Shown one piece after another: positions 12,401-21,959 of a stretch of 64,000 nucleotides of DNA. The stretch covers positions 310,001-374,000 of the forward strand of contig LUGG01000033.1 of assembly GCA_001683735.1 (NCBI GenBank), given 5' to 3'. This DNA is from Grifola frondosa. Its lineage: Eukaryota; Basidiomycota; Agaricomycetes; Polyporales; Grifolaceae. Numbering within the stretch: the stretch's first letter is position 1; each line of letters opens with the position of its first letter. The notes beneath the pieces were generated by a model, which searched no databases, was not told where the DNA came from, and was given only the letters and a program-made list of their open reading frames with translations. Made by a program: the position numbers and the translations under genes.

Positions 12401-13918
12401 GCAAGGTTCCTACATCTAGCAGACGCACGAAGGAATTGAACCTGAATACGTACAAATGGCACTGGCTGGGTGATTATGTCCACGCCATTCGCCGCTTCGG
12501 GACTACTGATAATTATACCACACAAATTGTGAGTGACTCGTGTGCATTTATCTTATTTCACTTACCTGCGACTACAGGGAGAGCTCGAACATCGACGGGT
12601 TAAACGCTTTTATGTACGTACGAACAAAAACACACAATTCCAGCTTCAAATTGCAAAGCATCAACGATGGGAAGCATACCTCCACAAGTTGCAGGATGGT
12701 AGCAATGCAACTCACAGAACCCAGCGGGCTAAACACAAACACGCCGAACACAAGAAGACTCGCGCGAAGAGGTATTGTCGGATGCATCTCCATTTCAAAG
12801 ACACGGAGACGCTGCCAAAAACATCCCCCGATTACATCACCACATCGCCGACAATCAAAGTAAATACGTGCATATTTCTGGGTTCGCGTCAGACCATCAA
12901 GATGATCCTGCGTGCAAGGTGTGTCAAAGTCGGATCAGTTTCTAATTGAATTTAACCTGTAGCTAGGATTTCGTATGAAAACTGGAGCAGCACATTCTGG
13001 CATGGATGACAGGCCGACTTTACGAAGATCCTCCTCCCAATTTTACAGACAAAGAGAGGGACACCCTGGTGTTGGACCAAGGACGCATGTATCTCCACAA
13101 GGTCCTGCGGATCAACTACATGACGTACGACATGCGCCGCGAGCAAGACACGATCAACCCGTCCACACACGCTGACATCATGATGCTCGCGCCGCATGAC
13201 AGCCATCACCCATTCCTCTATGCATGCATGTTTAGCGTGTTCCACGTCAATGCCTATCGAATTGGACCGGGATTCCCGAAACACCCGGAGGCGGAGCGAT
13301 TTGACGTGATATGGGCGCGTGGCCTGGAGCTGGACGAATCTGCCCCAGGAGGATTTGAGACGCGGAGACTGCATCGCGTCAAGTTCATTGACAGCAGTTC
13401 CAGAGACGTGTTCTTTTTTCTCGACCCGCAACAAATTCTGAGGGGCGCTCACCTCATCCCTGCCTTTCACTTCGGAAATACCGATGAACTTCTCCCCGGA
13501 CCGAGTGTGGCACGTCAAGGAGACGAGGAGGACAATGACTGGATGTATTTTTACGTTGGGATGTGAGTATTTTTAAATTTATTCCCGAATCTACTCTAAC
13601 AAGGTATTCTACAGGTTTTGCGACCGCGACATGTTCATGCGCTTCAACGGCGGGGGCATTGGGCACCGATCCGGCAGCAAACATTCCACTGCCGCAATGC
13701 CAAGGATTCAAGTGAACGTGGAAGAAGCCTTAGACGAGGATGAGGAAGAGGTGCAGGAGCTACAGGCGGACTTAGATTCCGAGAGCAGCCATGGGTCAGA
13801 AGGTGATTCTGATGCAGAGGACAATTCGAATGAAGAGCAGGGCTCTGGATCCGAGGACGGTGAGAACGTTGACGGGGATGGAGACGACGACAATTTAGAA
13901 GGCTTCGGAGCACTGTAG
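9499..13918 (+). pseudogene. Plavaka transposase (DDE class), about ten exons, disrupted
   Basis: Exons read 9499-9744, 9804-10937, 11000-11225, 11276-11522, 11576-11742, 11800-11905, 11956-12528, 12578-12918, 12967-13562 and 13615-13918. The N-terminus has a C2H2 finger (CSGCQRGFNELRGLKRH), then a Pro-rich linker. The transposase core has the hallmark blocks WSDSTHLASFGTASLWPIY, RELMHKIWLLLLSPDFMHAY, FFTYSADYPE, FMPDLMHEFELGVFKA, FGRDTIRRFG and TTDNYTTQ/GELEHRRVKRFY. The C-terminal part (RINYMTYDMRR, DRDMFMRF) precedes a long Asp/Glu tail. The acidic D residues in the first and fourth blocks are the likely catalytic ones. Breaks: one base missing near 11172, one missing near 12834, and an in-frame TGA at 12976-12978. 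Family assignment is from recognised sequence blocks. Confidence 0.85.
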
Positions 13919-14270
13919 TTTGCACAGTGTAATTGTAGTACCGGAATAAATATTTTTATTGTATACCGAACGGACGTCCACGCTATGGTATTGTACTGCA
14001 TACTATGTACTCTACATTCTACGTGATTACACGCACCTGTAGGACCGGCGCGATCTGCTGGGGCTTTGTACACATTTGGCAAGACGTCCGACGTCTGGTA
14101 GCCTCGTGGCCACCTCTGCCAGATAGCGCGCGTCTGGCCAGGTGCTGCAAAGACCACCGGACTTTCAAGTTTTTGCTGATGTAGCTGCCCAAATAAGTGC
14201 ATTTAAGTACGTTTAAGACACAAAAGTATGGTAAGTCAAATTGACATTTTGCTGATGTGGTGATAGCATT

Positions 14271-14875
14271 TAGTGTTGTGCGGGCCTGGCTTGGCTTGAA
14301 AGCCATGGCTTTGGCCCGGCTTCAGACGGCTTCGGCTTCGTTTGAATGTCAGGCCGGGCCATGAGCCGTCGAAAGCCTAAGCCGGGGCTTGGCTTTGGCT
14401 CAGGCCCCGGCTTTTTTGTACAACTTCTTTTCTTCAGTATCCAATCCAAAAATGTCCTGCAGTGGTATTACAATATTGGATGTAATAACCTGTAGATATA
14501 GCTAGTGAAAATGTAGTGAAAAAATGGCGAAAATGTTTCGAAAATCGCAATATCACCTTGCTGCAGACCCTAATTAGGAAGGTATGCAGCCAAATTGGGA
14601 ATTGTGACCGAGAATCAACAAGTTTTCGGGGTTTGATTGCGAAAACCTGCAGCGAAACTTCATTTTGAGGTTCTAAAATTAATGTAAATGTTTTTCAGTG
14701 AGGTAAATTACTACATACTAAAAGCCCCGGCCTGACGGCTTGGCTTTGGCTGGCTTGACCCTTAGGCCAGGCCACAAGCCCTCACAAGCCGTCCTTCATG
14801 GCTCGGCTCAGCCCGGCCTACTTAGGGCTTGGCTTGGCCGGCTTGACGGCCTGAAGCCGGGCCCACACAACACTA
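14271..14875. mobile_element. hAT-like MITE, 605 bp
   Basis: The ends are TAGTGTTGTGCGGGCC and its near-complement GGGCCCACACAACACTA, and an 8-bp ATAGCATT is duplicated on both sides (14263-14270; 14876-14883). An 8-bp duplication with TAGTG... tips is the signature of the hAT superfamily. The interior has no coding potential. It is a long imperfect inverted repeat of GGCTTGGCTTTGGC/GCCGGCTTGACGGC words, so the element could fold into an extensive hairpin. Confidence 0.85.
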
Positions 14876-14883
14876 ATAGCATT

Positions 14884-15321
14884 GATGTAAGTCCGATCTT
14901 CGATCTTCACATTCATCTCGGAGAGCTTATCCTTGAGTTCGGAAAGTTGATCCAGGTGTTGGCGAACCTTTCGCTCGTCAGTGCAACGAAGCAAGAAGAG
15001 CTTCGCCTCCGTCCATGCCTCGGAAGCGGCAGTGGACATGCCAAACTCCGTCTTCAAACCAGACATCACGGAGTGAACTTCCGTGACACTAATATACTTC
15101 TTGAATAGTGAGTCGGGAAATTTTCCTGTAATCACATTGAGCATTTGCTTATTCAGCTTTAGCTCTGCAGCTGAAGAAGAGTCCGCCGCGCGAATGAGCA
15201 AGTCTTCGGCTTCACAGGCACCTGTGGCGCGTTCGACGCGGCCGAGCCATATGCGGTAGTTCGAGCCATCAGATGACAGCTTCGGGACTTCGGAAAATTC
15301 CTTGGCGACAGTCGTGGACAT
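14884..15321 (-). pseudogene. Copia gag, N-terminal fragment
   Basis: The minus-strand ATG at 15321 (MSTTVAKEFSEVPKLSSDGS) begins a typical Ty1/copia Gag with the N-terminal motif SNYRIWLGRVERAT and helices resembling the UBN2/gag-polypeptide domain (LFLLRCTDERKVRQHLDQL, LSEMNVKIEDRTYINAI). The frame is interrupted at 14883 by the hAT-like MITE and, 13 bp further on, by the Plavaka complex; it continues at 6524. The frame also stays open upstream of this ATG to about 15576, but that part lies in the leader region and lacks Gag features. Confidence 0.85.
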
Positions 15322-15836
15322 GATGGGTAAGGAGATGGTAGTCGGAGGGCTAGTCAAGGGGATCGGAGATGAGAATGTGAGGACGTCGAGGTCGATTCGA
15401 GTGAGATGGGCAAATGGAGAGTCAGAGTCATAGGGAGGGAGATCTGTAAGGTCCGAATCTTCGTAACCTTGTCGAAGTCTTAGCGTACGCGACGCAAAGG
15501 AATACGCGCAGCGCGCGAGTGTAACGGTCTGTCGATAGCGTAGAAAATATGGCATAAAATACCGGTGCGTACACAAAAATCAAGAGACACCTCAGCCGTC
15601 AAGGCCAGGGCTCATAACCTAACAACGTAGGTGATGCGACAGCGGAACGACTGAGTGACAAGACAAGACCGGAGAGGGAGCTGCAGTGACGCGGAGGTCA
15701 GCGGAATGCTCCAGGTGTAAAACTTTGTATTCATACCTGCAGTGACGCGGAGGTCACTGCATGACTTGTAAGTTTAATACAATGAAACAGAAGTAAGAAG
15801 ACGTACGCGGAATGCTCCAGGTGTAAAACTCTGGAG
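15322..15836 (-). repeat. Copia 5' leader and part of its LTR
   Basis: On the minus strand this precedes the gag start codon. It holds tandem subrepeats: CTGCAGTGACGCGGAGGTCA at 15681 and 15737, and GCGGAATGCTCCAGGTGTAA at 15701 and 15807. No gene is visible. The sequence stops at the left tip of the 15 kb element. Its continuation is expected at 30953, so it is probably an LTR split by that insertion, but I could not define the LTR ends. Confidence 0.5.
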
Positions 15837-15848
15837 TACATCAGCAAA

Positions 15849-16595
15849 ACTCGAACAACACTTTTTTGACTTATCCTGCCTGAAAAAAGACAACTTCAGA
15901 TGAATAAGTGGAATAAGTAGGTCCAATCCCTGATTTACCTTATTTCTGCCTGTTTCTTCGGTATCAACTGTAAGACCAGTCAGCAGAAAAGCAAAAATCA
16001 GGCAGTTTAAGAGAAAAACCCACTTTTGGAAATCAGAAATAAAATTCGCTCATAATTCGAAGGTTAACAGTCGCGCAAGTGCGAAATTAATTTAAAAAGA
16101 GAAAAAGTCGCCGCATGAGCCACTCATATCTCTCAGCAATTAAGGAACAGAGACACAGCAGTAGATTCAAAATTTCAGGCTAACAACAGAACATGCACTA
16201 TTAAGAGTGTCCAGGGCAACAAGATCAGAAAGGATCTTGTGTACGTGAAAAGCCGAAGAAGTCATCAAGAGAATCAGAAAGAAAGTAAAAGGCTGTAAGC
16301 GACACAGCATGCAAAAATGACGGCAGCGGAACAGAGTGGGGATTTTTCCTTCAGAAGAATAGAGCAGCATAGAATATAGGGCAGCATAGGGGTAGGGCAG
16401 CATAGGGGGTAGGGCAGGGCAGCATAGGAGGAGGGCAGCATAGGAGGTAGGGCAGCATAAGTAGATAGAAAAATAGAAAGAAGAGAGCTATAATATGAAG
16501 CAGCGGCTCGCGGCGCTGTATGCGCTTGCCGCTATGGTATCGGAGAATCTGATAAAGGTGAGTAAAAGATTGCTACGGAAAAAAATAGCCATACC
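15849..16595. other. left subterminal region of the giant element, non-coding
   Basis: No gene seen. It contains A-rich words (AAAAAGAC, GGAATAAGTAGG) like those in the right subterminal zone and a 16-bp minisatellite at 16362-16460, then leads to the 3' end of the accessory gene. Confidence 0.5.
16362..16460 (+). repeat. 16-bp minisatellite, about six copies
   Basis: The unit GGGCAGCATAGGGGTA (with A/G and length variants) is repeated in tandem about six times. It lies between the transposon tip and the accessory gene stop codon, so it could be part of that gene's 3' untranslated region. Confidence 0.85.
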
Positions 16596-19039
16596 TTAAT
16601 CGGAATAGTCCACGAGCATTGCGCGTTCTTCGTCCTCCTCCTCGTCTGCAATAACAATGGGATTCGTGACGCTGTCGATTACCTTCTGCAGCTTTTCAAC
16701 CCGCATTCCCTGAGCAGAACGGGCATACTGGCTGGTCTTCAAGCCGTATTTAAGCTCGGAGAATTGGTTGTCGACATTTGTCTTTTGGCCGGACCTTCGG
16801 TTTTCTGTTTTCGTCAAGTTGGTACCAGTCTTGTGCACCTCGACCTTCTGAGCGGAGAAGAGGTCGAAGGCGCGCTCGACCTACGAGCTTATTGAGATCA
16901 TCAAAGTTGTACAAGGGCTCTGAGAATTCTTACCGCAGCAGCTGCAATACCAATAGCACCAATCGGGTAGTTATCCTTGTTGAATAGACCAGGAACAGAG
17001 CTCAATCCCAGCCTCGTCAAGGCGAAGTGACGGCGGAGCGCGTCCGTCACAAAACTAGACCGAAAGAGTCCGCGGAATTTCTGAAATGATATCTTACTAG
17101 TAGATAAAGTGTGTCAATTATTAAATAATCATCACGTACCGTCTTGTCTTCCTCATTTAAAGGAGCATATTCCCAGAGAAAACGCAGGCCGTTGAGGATA
17201 TCCTTCGAATGCTCGGCGCGCGCAAGCCTGTTGTCCTTGAATCGATCGTCGGAGTTGAAGAACGCCTCCACAGATCCCATCGCAGCGTTGCCAATGTTGG
17301 AACGCCACTCGCAAAGCCGTTGACTTGCCTGCGAAGTCGAATTTGGTGAGTAGAATACAATTTCAAGTTACAGGATACTTACCGCTTGAATGTACGGTTC
17401 CAACGAGGCCGGTTTCACAACAGACGTATTACCATATACGGCTTCCCACGCTTTGTTCATGACTTCAATTGCTTCTGCGTCGGTGCCAATTGTCCACGGC
17501 TCTGTTGTGCTTGCCCTGTACTTCAGGATGGTCGAAAGCAAGACGCGCCAGCGCCCATTCCTCCTGAATTCGTCGGGAATCAACACCTTCTTCGATTTAC
17601 TATTTGGCGCCCGCTTTGAGCCTTCCTCCTCCGACTGTTCATCGGAATCGAGTACAATATCGATGACCTCCTCTTTGACGATGCCCTGTATGTACAAAGT
17701 GAGTTCAAGATGATATTAATTATGGAAAGCTTACACTGCTAGTCAGACGCTTCCCATTCTTAATCGGACTTGACCTTGCAGCATCTTGTTCGGCACATTC
17801 GTCTTCGCTTACGATGCCACCCTCGACGACCTTCATACCGGTAGGATTGGACACACTTTGGTGAGTCGGAGCTGCTCCTTTATATGCTGGGCGCGGTTTG
17901 GGTCGAACCGGCGTGGATACTTGCGTCTTGACCATTGCAGACACGACGGACCCCGACGAGCGCGAAGTAGTAGTAGTACCACTTTGCTTGCTATTAGGTG
18001 GACAAGACGGTCCCTGCCAGCTCGGGGTAGTACATTCGCTTCCTGATGACTTCCAGTCCTTTGTCATACCTGGACCGGACAGTGCGGCGACAGCTGGCGA
18101 CATCGCTTCCGTCGCCTTTTGGGGCTGTCTGCGAGAAAAGGTAAGTCTACAGTACATATTTCACAAGTAGATAGCTTACTTTTTTCTTGCGTTCGATTTT
18201 CCAGTTGTCTTCGCTGCATTCTGCGTGGCGTTCGATTTGCCAACAGATTTTGCTACACTCTGCGCGGCGTTCGATTTACCAACAGATTTCGCGGCATTCT
18301 TCGCGGCGTTCGATTTGCCAACAGTGCTCGGCGCTGCATTCTTCGTGGCGTTCGTATCTTTCTTATTCGAAGCAACTGTGGACTTCTTGGCTTTGGCTAC
18401 ATCGGAAACCCCGCGAGCGGCCTTGATTTGGTCCCGATGCACGACCTTCGCCTTCTTCGGTGGAGGGCTGGATTCATAGTCCGTTGCAAGTTCTGTTAGC
18501 TCAGTGTCGAAGCCACTAAGAACTTTTTGGTCATCAGCATCTGCATCGACCTCGACGACCTCCGTGCCATCGATGTCGTCAGCATCCTCGGTGTCAGCAT
18601 CCTCGCCGACGTCAGCATACTCGCCGTCGTCAGCGTCCTCACTGCCCTCACCGTCGTCGGCACCTTCATCATCCTGGATGCTGTCGTCGCCCATCTCAAC
18701 GTCCTCCTCGATAGGAGCACCATCTGGAGAGAGCGACCGTGCTCGCTTCTTCCCCTTGTCCAACTTCGACAAGTCGGCCACTGCATACGTTCGTACAAGT
18801 GGCCGCTCTATCTTCGGCTTGGTAACCCTGTTCACCTCCTGATCTGCGTCCGCAGAGGCCATGGCATCCTCTATAGCAGCAAGGTCTTTTGCCGCTTTTC
18901 TAGCGGCTGCATTGGCCTTTCGCTGGACCTGCTTCTCAGCCTCCTTAGCCTTTTGCACCTCTTGAGTGCTGCGACGTGGCTTTTTCGCATCCGGAAGGCC
19001 AGGATGCTTACTTCCGTTGGAGGGTCGAGTATTAGCCAT
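16596..19039 (-). CDS. KDZ-associated accessory protein, 725 aa, apparently intact
   Basis: Six minus-strand exons (19039-18180, 18128-17735, 17685-17393, 17338-17140, 17080-16934, 16880-16596) join in frame with clean GT-AG borders to give 725 codons and a stop. The start MANTRPSNGSKHPGL is the first ATG that gives a sensible N-terminus. Residues 1-110 are basic with coiled-coil-like Lys/Ala/Glu runs (AEKQVQRKANAAARKAAKDL). An acidic stretch of Asp/Glu follows (about 130-195), then Ala/Lys repeats built on GKSNAA. The C-terminal third has the blocks GRWRVLLSTILKYRAS, ASQRLCEWRSNIGNAAMG, LRFLWEY, GLFRSSFV and PIGAIGIAAAAVERAFDLF. I recall such proteins next to KDZ/Plavaka transposases in mushroom genomes; their function is unknown. 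The head-to-head partner is the transposase. Confidence 0.75.
18180..18335 (-). repeat. in-gene repeat encoding VGKSNAA-type 14-residue units
   Basis: Three to four copies of a 42-45 bp unit encode variants of VGKSNAAKNAAKS within exon 1 of the accessory gene. The product is Lys/Ala-rich and probably disordered or helical, and may contact nucleic acid; that is inference. Confidence 0.75.
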
Positions 19040-19272
19040 GGAAGCGAGGAGGATATGAAGAGTTGTGTGAGGTGGAAAATTTGGTACGTTGACATGGTAT
19101 GCTGCCACGAAAGCTAGCGCTAAAGCGGTGTCTTTCATTTCACGGCAGGACTTGATGCCGTTAATGCGATTGGACGGCTCTCAACTTTACAGATCGTACG
19201 CACCGCAACTTAACTCAAAAAAAAATTCCCCAGCCTACATCTTGCCTACGCGCTCAACTGTTCGTCTCTAAG
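19040..19272. promoter_or_regulatory. divergent promoter region of the giant element
   Basis: Only 233 bp separate the accessory gene start (19039, minus) from the transposase start (19273, plus). Both promoters must be here or overlap the genes. An A-rich AACTCAAAAAAAAATTCCCC lies about 60 bp before the transposase ATG. No specific site is recognised. Confidence 0.5.
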
Positions 19273-21261
19273 ATGCCAAGAAACCCTTCGTCAAAGTCTA
19301 CACGTCCAAGACGACTCGCGAGCGACCCTCTGCATCTTCGCTGCCTTGTTATATCCTGCAAGAGATGGTTCAAGAATGCATCTGGCCGAACGAAGCACAT
19401 GAGAACTCACCATCATGCGGACTATTGGGATGCTGCTGAATCCCATCGTTATGCCGAAGCAGCAGCTATTATTGAGGAGCGAGAGTCCTCAATCCGTGAG
19501 TCTACTAATAGTTCTACATACGCTTTACTATCCACTAACCTAGAACTTAGAGCGAAGCGACGTTTTTGAGATGGATGAGGGGGGGATCAGCATTATGAAG
19601 AAGATGTGGACATGGAAGTAGATGAGGACAGTCGTGGGTACGATCAAGAAGCGGACGATCTTGAACGCCCGGCATTCGACATCGAAGCACACGAGAATGC
19701 TCGTGGGCACGACCAAGAAGCGGCAGCGGACAACCTTGAATACCCATTGCCCGACGTCGCAACAGAAGATAATGGCGGCCAAGACAATCAAGAAGACCTG
19801 GATTATCCTGAGTATCCGGAGGAGGAGGAGATCCCTGAACACTTGCCGGGTATGCATGAGTACGCCGACATGGATCCGGAGGGTTTAATCAGAGTATATC
19901 ACGAAGGCCTTGATGGTGCGTACGATTGAATTCTTGCCTTGTATCTAAGACTGATCATCAGCAGGCCGACCTTGCGATGAAAACGGACTGGACTTACCAC
20001 CAGGAACACCTCCAACGCTTCCTCCGCCCCGGCGCTCTGACGATTGGACGCCGTATAGCAGCCGGGTTGAGTACGAGACGGCGCACCTTCTCTATACAGT
20101 CGATCAAATGCCAGCCAAGAATATTGACTGGCTTCTCAGCCTGTGGCGAACCACGCTTTTGAAGTATGGCGAAGACGGACCATTTACAAACCATAAAGAC
20201 CTGTATCGAACAATCGACTCCACACTCCTCGGAGACGTGAAGTGGGAATCGTTCGAGTTGAAGTACTCTGGTAATGTCCCTGACCACGACGTACCATCGT
20301 GGATGAACGCCGTCATACGATGTATGGTTTCGTGATCCCCACACTGTTGTACGAAACATGCTGGCGAATCCTGAGTTCAAAGATGAGATTGACTACGCGC
20401 CGTTTCGCGAATTTTACGAAGGCGAACGCCGATTGAAGGATTTCATGTCCGGCGATTGGGCGTGGAAACAAGCCGTGAGTAGAAAGTTCTTCTCTAATGA
20501 CAGAGTGCTCAACTTAGATTTTTCCAGACTGACATTGCTGAGGATCCCGCAGCAAAGGGCTCCGCCTTCGTGCCAATCATTCTTGGTAGCGACAAAACTA
20601 CGGTGTCTGTTGCGACAGGTCAGACGGAATATTATCCCCTATATTTGTCAATCGGAAACGTTCATAATAATGTACGTCGTGCGCACCGCGGTGCGGTTGC
20701 ATTAATCGGATTTCTCGCAATACCCAAAAGTACGTTTAGATAGCTATTAGTATTTGTAGAATTTGACTTACTCACAAGCTATATTCAATCCAGCTGATCG
20801 AAAATACGCAAGCGATCCTCACTTCAGAAAATTCCGTCGACAATTGTTCCATTCCTCTCTATCGCGAATTCTACGATCACTCAAGTCCGGAATGACTACC
20901 CTGAAGTTGTACGCTGCGCCGACGGACATTTCAGACGAGTAATATACGGCCTTGGTCCGTATATTGCGGACTATCCTGAACAAGCACTTCTTACTTGCAT
21001 CGTGCAAGGCTGGTGTCCCAGGTATGTCTACTTCTACGCCATTTGATTAGTTACTGACTTCGAGATGATGCAAAGATGCACCGCAGATAATACTGATCTT
21101 GATGGTTCAGAAGCCGGTCGTCGCTCGCGCGATCATACTGAAGCACTTGTCCTTCACTATGAACTGGGGGTCCTTTGGGACGAATACGGACTGGTGGGAG
21201 ATATTGTAGTGAGTTTAATCTTGCCTGCTCTTGCTTCTTTTCTCTTTTGTTGTTGTGCGTA

Positions 21262-21950
21262 GGATCTATCCGAAAATGGAAATGCATGATTGTATCTCCA
21301 TTTTCGGAAGACCGTGATCGTTGTTCTGTCCTCTCCATGACTGGGAAGATGCACCCCAAAATAGTTGAACACAGCGGTCTCGGACTTAACTAGAAATCAT
21401 CTGATTGGGACGTCAAGGTGAGATTGATTCATCTGACTTATCTAGTATATTAATGAAAACGTCGTTGCGCCATCATTCTCCAAGGTTTTGGAACTTAGAA
21501 CATTTCAACTCGAACTTCTGTCCTATAATAATAGCGGGAACAGTGTCTTATACTGAGGGTACGCTCCGAGATTCAACCAGAATACTCACATCAATCTAAT
21601 GTGGCGATACATCACAGCTTCCTTTCCCAACCTCTGTTGTGTTCGTATCAATGCCCAATGCCGTTCATGCATCTTAGTGCCGCTAAATCGGCAAGCGCGT
21701 TCAAGGAGCCATGGCTAGGACACCTAGCATGAGCTGTGGCCGAACATGCTAGCCTCTATCTTCTTCTGTCGCGGGCCTTCAATTCTGCCTCGTTAGGCAC
21801 ATTCAGCAGTCAGCAATCATGTAGCAGCACTGAGGTAACTTCCCTTTAAATCCACTGTTCGACATTTCTCACGATGCCACTGTAACTAACACAGGATCGA
21901 TCAAACCTTTCTCAATTCCACGCTCTCTTTCTACTATCACAACTGCTCTG
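21262..21950 (+). other. foreign DNA in the swollen transposase intron, no gene recognised
   Basis: A normal-looking intron end (TTGTTGTTGTGCGTAG) is followed by about 690 bp in which I find only short open frames and no recognisable domain. It may be 5' flanking DNA of the captured transcription-factor gene that follows. Confidence 0.4.
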
Positions 21951-21959
21951 CCTTGCAAA

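Larger units (their letters stand above)
6665..14181. mobile_element. Plavaka/KDZ-type DNA transposon, 7.5 kb
   Basis: Short inverted tips (CATCAGCAAAA at 6665; TTTTGCTGATG ending 14181) are flanked on both sides by TA (6663-6664; 14182-14183), suggesting a 2-bp target duplication. Inside are two divergent genes: a minus-strand DUF6698-like gene (7161-9188) and a plus-strand Plavaka transposase (9499-13918). Left (6676-7160) and right (13919-14170) subterminal zones are non-coding and hold repeated TGGC/GCCAG-rich motifs. Both genes carry disabling changes, so this copy is not autonomous now. Confidence 0.8.
6527..14257. mobile_element. outer Plavaka-tipped element (about 210 bp MITE split by the inner Plavaka)
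   Basis: The two ends carry long, near-perfect inverted repeats: CATCAGCAAAATGTC at 6527 and its complement GACATTTTGCTGATG ending at 14257, with similarity continuing for about 26 bp. Both sides are flanked by TG (6525-6526 and 14258-14259). Removing everything between them joins the Copia gag in frame, so this is a precise insertion. Only 6527-6664 and about 14184-14257 belong to this layer; the rest is the inner 7.5 kb element. An alternative is that outer and inner tips are tandem ends of one element, but the separate TA flanks of the inner pair argue for nesting. Confidence 0.7.

Noticed and set aside
14818..15576. The full 252-codon minus-strand frame as one Copia gag protein
   Set aside because: The part upstream of 15321 lies in leader DNA and the last part (below 14884) is hAT MITE sequence; only 14884-15321 is Gag.
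16362..16460. CRISPR-like array
   Set aside because: The repeats abut without spacers and the organism is a fungus; it is a minisatellite.
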